This document shows, piece by piece, positions 57,114 through 64,000 of a DNA stretch of 64,000 bases. Under the pieces are notes generated by a model. It saw nothing but the letters and a program-made list of their open reading frames with translations, searched no databases and was not told the origin of the DNA. The stretch comes from Saposhnikovia divaricata (Eukaryota; Streptophyta; Magnoliopsida; Apiales; Apiaceae). The translations under genes and the position numbers were made by a program. Where the stretch lies: the NCBI GenBank assembly GCA_036435485.1, contig CM071594.1:198116216-198180215 (forward strand), read 5' to 3'. Positions within the stretch are counted from its first letter, which is position 1; every line of letters begins with the position of its first letter.

Positions 57114-59110
57114 TGATAAGTGCATATTTTTGCATATTTTTATTACCTATTTATTGCTTGAACTCGTATTTTAACAATTTATTTTGTTGCATTTCAGGAA
57201 ATTCGTGAATAAATAAAGAAATGGCAAAATAAAGAAATAAAGAGCAAAAAAGGGAAAAAGAGGAAGAAAAAGGACCTAAAAGAAAAAATGAAAAAGAATT
57301 AGGAGCTTGGTGGAAAAGAAATCTTTGAAGACATGTGGAAGGTGGAGATCATCCCAACACACTAAATAAGTGTATGGCCAAGATCCACTCATCAAAGCTT
57401 AAAGGGGAAGGAAACAAATAGATGGCTAGGATTTGTCCACCACATTTAGAAGTGTAGGGCCAAGATTAACCCAACACACCCCTAAACCTTAATTCTTATC
57501 CTATAAATACCCCCTCACCCCCCCTTGTATTGAGGAACTTAGATTTTAACTTAGATTTTAGGGTATCTTTAATTTCTTGTTTTGTAGTTTCAATTCTTGT
57601 AAACACTCTCTTTTATTTTAATGCAATTTCATTTCCTTTAATTTCTCGTCTTGTTCTTTCGTTTTTGTTACATAGCTTTCGTTATTTTCGTAAATCCGTT
57701 TAGTGGACAAACTAGCGAAATGCTAACCACTATGGGTTGAAAATAACGATTTTTATTTTCTTGCTCGTAGTTTTAATTCGTAAGTGTGCCCCTTTAAACT
57801 TCCATTTTATTATGGGTTTCATAATTTTATTTATAGATCTAATTTTCCATGTTTTATGTGTTAGTATAATTATTAAAAAAAACAGTAGTTTTATTAATTC
57901 TCAATTCTTGTTTGCTTGTTTTTAATTTTTAATTCGAAGCTTAATTTAGCCTCTCCTACCTTTGTTTTAATCACCGTGTCTCTTCACCCCTCCCCTGTTT
58001 TATTTCCTCTTACACAGACCAAACCCATTTTCATTTCTCTTCTTTTTCAAATAATCCCACGACCCCTCTCTCTTCTTCTCTTTTTCCCCACAACACCTGC
58101 GATACACATACACCTCTTTTTCTTTCAAATCATTAATCCCTTCTTTATTTTCTTCGTTTTTAATTCCATTTTCATCATTAAAGTTTAATTATGTCGAATT
58201 CTGAGATGCTGTTGTGGTCGTCTGATTGCGTTTTTGTTCTAAATTGTTGCCTTTGCTGTTGAGTCCGAGTTGCTCTTTGCAGTTGCGATTTTCAGTGAAT
58301 TTTATGAGTTTAAGTTGAGTTTTGTTTTCTGTGTTTGCTGCGAGTTTATTCTGTTGCTGTGATGTCGTTGGGTTTTGGTTTTGTTGTTATCGAATTAAGT
58401 TGTTAAATTGAGTTCGCGAGTAGCTGATTTAGAGTTGAGTTTTGAGTTCGTTGGTTTTGTTTTTTATTTATTTCGAGTTGTTATTTGTTTTTGCTGTTAT
58501 GAGAATGCTGTCCGTTTTGATGTCTATGTAGTCAATCGCTTAGTTACTGTGAGGTTTTTTGGGTTTTTCTTCTGAGAGTTTGCGTATGGAACCGAGTTAA
58601 ACAGCCGAGTTGTGTTCTTGTTTTTTCTGTTTTAGATGAGTTGCTAGTTTTACTGAGTTTGTTGGTTTTTGCTGTGGTTGCAAATCTGAGTTGACTCGAT
58701 CGAATATTGGAGTTAGTTTTTGACTATTTTGGTTTTTGGCAAGTTCGATTTACAAATACATCATGACAATTTTTTTTTAAAAATTTCCTATAAATAAATT
58801 TTAATTTTAACAAAAGAACAAAAAAATTGTTTTAGAATAAAATCTAGTTTTAATTAGAATTCAGAATTTTTAGATTAATTTAGCTTTTGTTCTTTTTATT
58901 ATTAGAGTAAATTTAATTTTCTTTTAAAAATACTTTAAATTTTCATTTAGGAATTAATTAGTAAAATTTTCCAAAACCCGATTGTTCTAATTCGATTAAA
59001 TTGAAAATTAAGTTTGCGAAAATGTTAGTCTCCGTTGATCGATACCTAAAATATTTCAACGATTGAATTGTGCGCTTGCGATTTAAAATTGTATTTATTT
59101 TAGCACAACA
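57114..59110 (+). mobile_element. Athila 3' LTR (uninterrupted)
   Basis: 1997 bp, TGATAAGTGC to TTTAGCACAACA. It contains TATAAATA (57502-57509). It shows the sites where B and D entered the 5' LTR, without the insertions. Confidence 0.95.
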
Positions 59111-59601
59111 TTGTACTTATGGTCAAGTGACTCCTATAAGACTTTAGCTGTTGGCTTCGTACTGTACACGTTATACAACGAATCAGCCAAGCAATTTCGC
59201 ACATAATTCTGACAAATATAGTCGGCGTGCTTCCATGCATCAACAGCATAAACTGTTTGCATGTTACTCTCAGCAGTGAACAACGGTGGATCCTCTTTGA
59301 GGTAGCAATCCAGAAGCATCATAGTTAGATAGAACAATATCTTTTGTTGCTAACGTTTGAAGTTCATTCCATTGAACTTCTCAGGTTTCTCTGCATGTGC
59401 AACAGGCACAGCTGGTGCAATATGTGCACTAGGCACCACAGGCATTACTGGTGCAACATGTGTGGTATCCACTCCAAATGGTGGTACTACCGTCGATCCA
59501 ATCGGAACACTAAACTATCCAACGACAGTATGTCCCAAAGGCACATGTCCTGGAGGCACATGTCCAACCGGCATCGAACCCACATCAGATGTTACAACTT
59601 G
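59111..59601 (-). pseudogene. Copia element E gag, N-terminal half
   Basis: The minus strand has a Pro/Val/His-rich start (MPVGHVPPGHVPLGHTVVG), then EKPEKFNGMNFKR, LFYLTMMLLDCYLKEDPP, DAWKHADYICQNYVRNCLAD and SLYNVYS, the conserved start of copia gag. TAG stops at 59350-59352 and 59134-59136 both stand where a conserved Trp is expected, and a further stop lies in the N-terminal part. The frame reaches the Athila TSD (59111-59115) and resumes at 24393. The upstream end is cut by the LTR at 59602. Confidence 0.85.
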
Positions 59602-60141
59602 TGTAACACCCCCAGATCCGGGGTCCGGGATCCGGTCGTTACGGTTTCCAATTCTGTCCACAACACTTGAACTTTCCTTAACATTAAATAAATTACATCT
59701 CTATGACCCAACACAACAATGTAAAACACACCCGTTATAGTCCCAGAGATGAAATCAGAGTAACAATCAAATTTTTCTTAATCACATTATGAGTTCTTAC
59801 AATCCAAAAGAATTTCAATATAAATACATACTCTTTGCCATCCATTTACATAAGTCATACTAGACCATATTCTTGGTACTGAAAGAATAAATATATCCTA
59901 CCAATAGCTTCTTCTTCAGCTATGATAGTCTCATCGTCCTCGCCCGCGTCGAGTGCGCCTTGTGCGAGTCATCTGGTCTAGCTGTTGTTGTGATATAATA
60001 ATAAAGCAAGGGTGAGCAATAGCCCACCAACAATAATATATAACTGAACGATAATATATAACAGTTCAAAAGTATCTTTCAAACCATATGCCATGCATTT
60101 ACGGAAATGATGCCAGAATAATATGAACGATGAAGTTACAA
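59602..60141 (-). mobile_element. A-family Tekay LTR fragment interrupted by F
   Basis: Starts TGTAACACCC and matches 2764-3300 of the A LTR closely. It contains the basic leader ORF (59931-59972) and GCTCACCCTTGCTTT on the minus strand (60003-60017). It stops at GAAGTTACAA, where F enters; the A LTR continues GGTAACTT there. It lies in the copia gag of E, with a possible target duplication ACTTG at 59597-59601 whose partner is outside the window. Confidence 0.85.
59931..59972 (-). CDS. Short basic ORF in A-family LTR leader (second copy)
   Basis: MTRTRRTRRGRGR then stop, identical in protein to 3093-3134. Confidence 0.3.
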   Translation of the reverse strand: MTRTRRTRRGRGR

Positions 60142-60382
60142 TGTAACACCCCTAGATCTGGGGTCGGAGATCCAGGCTGTCACTCTATCCTTAATTCCCA
60201 TTTTAATATTCATTATTCTTAATCTTCATTTTAGTATGTTGTGATCCCTCAATTACACTCAACATTTACAGATTATAGGCTCAGAGACGAAATTAAAATA
60301 TTACTAAGTTATTACAACCATCTTGAAATAGTTATTACAAACCCAAATTGTCATAATCTCAAAAGTTCAACTTAAAAAGGAA

Positions 60383-60613
60383 TTACCATCTAAGGTGGCA
60401 CTTGCGTCCAAAAAGAGGTTTGGTTTTCAGAAACTTACACAAGTCATGCTTGTAAATAAATCTAACCAACCTAAGCTGTAAACCTATCCAACTTAGTCTG
60501 CTCACCTGTGGTAATGCTACTGGGTGCTGCCTTGGTACCTGCCTCGTAAATAGTCTCCTAAACTGCTGACCGGTTAGCACACTTTTGCGGAGGGTCTGCC
60601 TTGTTCTTGCCAT
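60383..60613 (-). CDS. Histone H3 tail-like ORF in LTR F leader
   Basis: ATG at 60613 in good context (CTCATGGC) opens a 76-residue frame starting MARTRQTLRKS. Eight of the first ten residues after Met equal the histone H3 tail (ARTKQTARKS), including R8, K9 and S10; K4 is R. After residue 11 no similarity to H3 remains. A strong splice-donor-like CCACAG/GTGAGC follows codon 36 in phase 0, so the last 40 residues may be intronic. Position equals that of the B leader ORF. It could be chance or a decayed uORF. Confidence 0.4.
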   Translation of the reverse strand: MARTRQTLRKSVLTGQQFRRLFTRQVPRQHPVALPQVSRLSWIGLQLRLVRFIYKHDLCKFLKTKPLFGRKCHLRW

Positions 60614-60649
60614 GAGTATCTGTTGTTGTGTGGTGGTATATATGAAAGA

Positions 60650-60691
60650 AAAGCAAGAGTGAGCAATACAGCTCAGCCATATAATAATAGT
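60650..60691 (-). promoter_or_regulatory. Predicted core promoter of LTR F
   Basis: TATTATTATATGG (about 60678-60690, minus strand) precedes GCTCACTCTTGCTTT (60650-60664). Confidence 0.5.
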
Positions 60692-61489
60692 TTTCAAAGT
60701 ACTTTTGTTAACATAAACCATATGCCATATTGTATACTGATATTGTACCATCATTAAACATTTTTCATTCTTTATCCAGAAATATAACGAAGAATTTCTG
60801 AGGTACTTTGAATAGTTCATCATTCTGTTACCACTATCGGTAATTGAGCATCTAGGCTTTCATTACAGTGTTACAGTACAATTCCAATTGGAAGAATGGG
60901 ATTATGCTGGAGCCTCTTCCACGATATCTGGTGATCAGCCAATATATCGTGCCTCTGCTTCTCTACTAGTAGAAGGACGACGTTCCCTTATCGGGTCGCA
61001 TCCTGACCGCATATGGGCCTTAATATTTGGACTACGCCCGAAGGCGATGTCCCCTCTTCCTCCAATCCCTGAGAGAATTCTATGCATCGTAGGAACAGAA
61101 TTTAATTCAGTTTCCCCCAAGCACAAAGCATGACAACTGGTTTGATAATCATTACAACTTTACTTCCATGAGTAATTGAGGAAGTAACTCTGATGTGTGG
61201 GTTGACTTTAGTCAACGGATTTTGATTACTAAGAATCGCATCATCAAACATAACTTGGCAGTTGGTCGGAGTTTTTGAGTGTTTAGTCAAACCTGAGCCC
61301 CTCCTTACTAGGTAGGGTGCATTTCTTATTGGTAGCGAAGGGAGAAAATAATTAATACTAGCTCCCAAAACCTTGGGTTCCCGAGTTTTGATAAGTTTGA
61401 GCGAGGTAGTGATACTTTTCGATGAATGAAGCTATAGTCAGTGAAGAAATGGGAACCCGATCCATTTTTAAATACTTTTTCGACGATAA

Positions 61490-61770
61490 GAAAATATTTA
61501 AAATAATTTTTTTAAAGTTTTAAATAATTTTGAAATAAATAATATGATTTTTAAATCATCCTGGAATATTTAATAAATATTTAAATAATATTTATTAAAT
61601 AAATAATCAGCTTAGAATATTCAATAAATATTTAAATAATATTTATTAAATAAATAATTACTCACAATCCTCAATTGAAAATCATATTCAACTTATTAAT
61701 AAATATTCAAATAATATTTATTAATATCATCAAAGGAATTTTTAATCCGAAAATATCCAATTTATATTTA
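61490..61770. repeat. Hairpin array in LTR F
   Basis: Two near-identical units AATATT(T/C)AATAAATATTTAA...AATATTTATTAAATAAATAAT lie at about 61564-61608 and 61616-61660, each near-palindromic, followed by a third diverged unit near 61700. It corresponds to the arrays of A and B. Confidence 0.75.
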
Positions 61771-64000
61771 TTGGATTATTTTTAAAACTAAATATAAGTC
61801 ATATATCATCTCCGGAGACTTCCGGGTTTTTATGTCCTTATCCGGACGAAATATCTCCGACTCCCCTACTAAGAAAGGGTGTTATCGTACCCTACTTGGA
61901 ACTTTTAACACATCATCGCATACATGTATATATGTATTAATGCATACGTACTTACTAAACAGGTTTATAAATCAACATAAATAAACCATATATTTCATGC
62001 TGATTCGCAAAAATAAATTTAAAACAGTTCATAACAGTTATACCACAACAACAACAGTTTCAAATTACTTGAAGTACAAGTTTCGAAAACTTGCCTGATA
62101 ATGTCGGAATAGTCTGGGCCCTGTCTCTAGTGTGATGATCTATAATAATCAATACGGTTCGGTTAGTTCGTTAAACGACCCCATCAAATCGACTATTCAC
62201 GTAAAGACACAACTTCGTAATGATACATCCTTATTACACGTTTGGCTTACTATAAGTCCATGATATCCTTTAACCACTTTTGGATAATTATTGGTCTCAT
62301 AACGACTTTCGTTAAAGGTCATTTTCAACGAAACTAAAGTTCGTCTTAATTCGTCCCCTAAAAGGGTTTTTCACTTGCGCAACTATGATTCGAAAAATTC
62401 TATAAAATTGAAAAATAAACTTTTTCATGAAATTCTTTATCTCACTTCTTCTTAACTGTCCAGAGGATTTTTCATCCAAATTTCATAATTAAGAACATCT
62501 TTTTGCTAGCTCAATTATTGCTCTAAATATAGCTTCTTTCTGCAGTGGTTTCTCATGCGCATTCTTGACTTAAACATTTCTATAAAATCGAAAATTAAGC
62601 CTTTTGTCTTCAAATTTTTACAGGGATTTAACAACTGACTAAGTTACCCCCTGTAAAATTTTCACAATCACAGACCATTTTTAAACGGCTCGTTTGACGT
62701 GGTAAAGTCAGTCCATCTTAACGATTCGTCCGTTTTAACCGGTTTCAATAAAACGAGCATATCTCATAAACCGTAAATCGTAATCACATGATCTTGGTGT
62801 CAAAACAAACTACAAAACAAGTCCTACTGGTTTATGGCCAAAAACTTACCAAGAAAACATTTGTTGAATTCGGTATTAACTGCTCAAATGATCTAATGAA
62901 ATTTCGACATTATAACGACTATAAACCGAACATTTCCAAATTCCATGAACTCCATCTAACCACTTAATTCAACCATACACCATCAAGATCATATAAACAT
63001 CATCAAGAATCTATAAGACCAGTGGTAACATCCATTTATCACTATCCAAAACTTTACCCATACTTATAAAGCTTAAAACATCACAATCCCCTTAAACATG
63101 TACATACTTGCATCAACCTTTCAAATCAACTTATAGCTCATAAAGTTTTAAGGTGGGTGTGAGTGTTTTACCTTCCTTGGAATCTTAACAACCTTAACCA
63201 AGCTTGAATTTCCTTAAAAACACCTTAGATAGCTTTAACAACCTTTAATCTTCAAAACCTAAACAACCAAGTTTAAAAATTTTCGTAGTCAGCATTACCA
63301 CTCTTGAAAGAACTGGAAAAACGAGGGTCTTACCTTGATTTTCTGGACGAGGATTCTAAAGAGGAGTTGTAGAGCATCTCAATACCTTTCCAAAAAGTTA
63401 TAGAACACAAAATTTCATTGAGAAATGAGGGAGTTATGGCAGTTTGAAGTGACTGCTCTGTTTTTGGCCGAAAATAGAGAAAATGGAGGGGGAGAGCTTT
63501 TGCTATCTTTTCTTATGTAATTGATAAAATGATATGTATAATTGATGTATATCAATCATAATTCAGCACTTATCAATTACCCAAAGTAATCTCCAAAGTA
63601 ATTTTGCCAAAGAAAGGTAATTGGCAATTTGTCCCAAAAGTGGTATACAATGCTTGGTTTAAATAATCACTACTTGACTTATTTGATTAGCATCCAATGC
63701 TCCTTGCCTTGCATGGCTTGCATGGATATTATATGGTAAATTGCAGGTATATTACTCACCTATTAATCAACCAATGCTTACCATTTAATTCCATATGCAA
63801 GTTTAGAGATTTTCTTGTAAAAGGGTTTCGTCGCGTAGAAATTTCTTTCCTCGTTCTTGAACATTTGCCTTTGAATTTCTTCTAATAAATTACATAATTC
63901 CTTGCCTTGGTATTTAACTTAGCTTAAAGATTTTATTAACCTCAATATCCCATATTTATGCCAATATTTAATAAAAGTGAAAATCTACGTAATTTGACAG

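Larger units (their letters stand above)
24394..59110 (+). mobile_element. Athila-type gypsy element carrying two nested insertions
   Basis: The element spans 34.7 kb but only about 8.5 kb is its own. The 5' LTR is in three pieces (24394-24591, 39875-40858, 51821-52644; 2006 bp in total), and the 3' LTR at 57114-59110 is 1997 bp. TSD is TTGTA. PBS type and gag/protease sequence identify the Athila clade. RT, RNase H and integrase are missing. It is inserted in the copia gag of element E. Confidence 0.93.
60142..64000 (-). mobile_element. Diverged Tekay-like LTR F (runs off the window)
   Basis: Starts TGTAACACCCCTAGATCTGG and follows the same order of blocks as the A and B LTRs: terminal palindrome, leader ORF, initiator and TATA, CATATGCCAT block, hairpin array, a 'TACCTTCCTTGGA' block near 63170. 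Sequence is much diverged. By comparison with A it should end roughly 0.6 kb past the window. Whether it is a solo LTR or part of an element cannot be told. Nothing else coding is recognised in it. Confidence 0.8.

Noticed and set aside
59344..59740. Plus-strand frames of 108 and 127 codons rich in Cys, Thr and Gly
   Set aside because: They lie opposite the copia gag start and run into the A-family LTR, so they are not a single gene.
1..64000. Host genes, tRNA, rRNA, CRISPR array or bacterial defence system
   Set aside because: No such signal was found; open frames of real length all belong to retrotransposons.

Overview
This window is gene-poor, repeat-dense nuclear DNA of a flowering plant, probably a eudicot with a large genome. 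I found no host gene, tRNA, rRNA, CRISPR array or bacterial-type operon. Nearly all of the 64 kb can be assigned to LTR retrotransposons nested inside one another. Family calls rest on motifs read by eye; no database search was possible.

Layout. The oldest layer is a decayed Ty1/copia element (E) on the minus strand. Pieces of its 3' LTR (about 7539-7786), RNase H and RT end (8406-9779), RT start and upstream pol (22261-24084), gag C-half (24085-24393) and gag N-half (59111-59601) are scattered by later insertions. (1) A Tekay-like Ty3/gypsy element (A), with PBS and a 4.8-kb LTR at 2764-7538, interrupts E's 3' LTR; its internal remnant fills 1-2763. (2) A decayed chromodomain-type gypsy element (G1, 9780-22255, TSD ACAAA) split E's RT. 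(3) An Athila-type element (24394-59110, plus strand, TSD TTGTA) split E's gag. (4) Inside the Athila 5' LTR sit a young Tekay chromovirus (B, 24592-39869, 4.5-kb LTRs, TSD TTGGT) and a Tat/Retand-type element (D, 40859-51815, 516-bp LTRs, TSD CAGTT). The uninterrupted Athila 3' LTR (57114-59110) preserves both empty target sites. (5) An A-family LTR (59602-60141) interrupts E's gag start and is itself interrupted by a diverged LTR (F, 60142 to the window end).

Coding content. B has gag-protease (31911-33869) and RT-RNase H-integrase-chromodomain (29157-31910), separated by one in-frame stop, plus an extra acidic/basic ORF between PBS and gag (34288-35172, one stop). D has a nearly complete gag-pol with dual RNase H (45674-50950, with gag start at 51266 in another frame) and a decayed, intron-containing antisense ORF (43107-45162). 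The Athila element keeps part of gag and protease but has lost RT, RNase H and integrase, so it would need enzymes supplied in trans.

The most unusual signal is in the A/B/F LTRs. Just downstream of a conserved TATA/initiator module (GCTCACYCTTGCTTT in transcript sense) is a short basic ORF. In F it starts MARTRQTLRKS, strongly resembling the histone H3 tail. In B and F it ends at a phase-0 splice-donor-like site, and in B an acceptor-like site lies just before the extra leader ORF in the matching phase. The same LTRs carry arrays of AT-rich hairpins and a palindrome at the U5 end.
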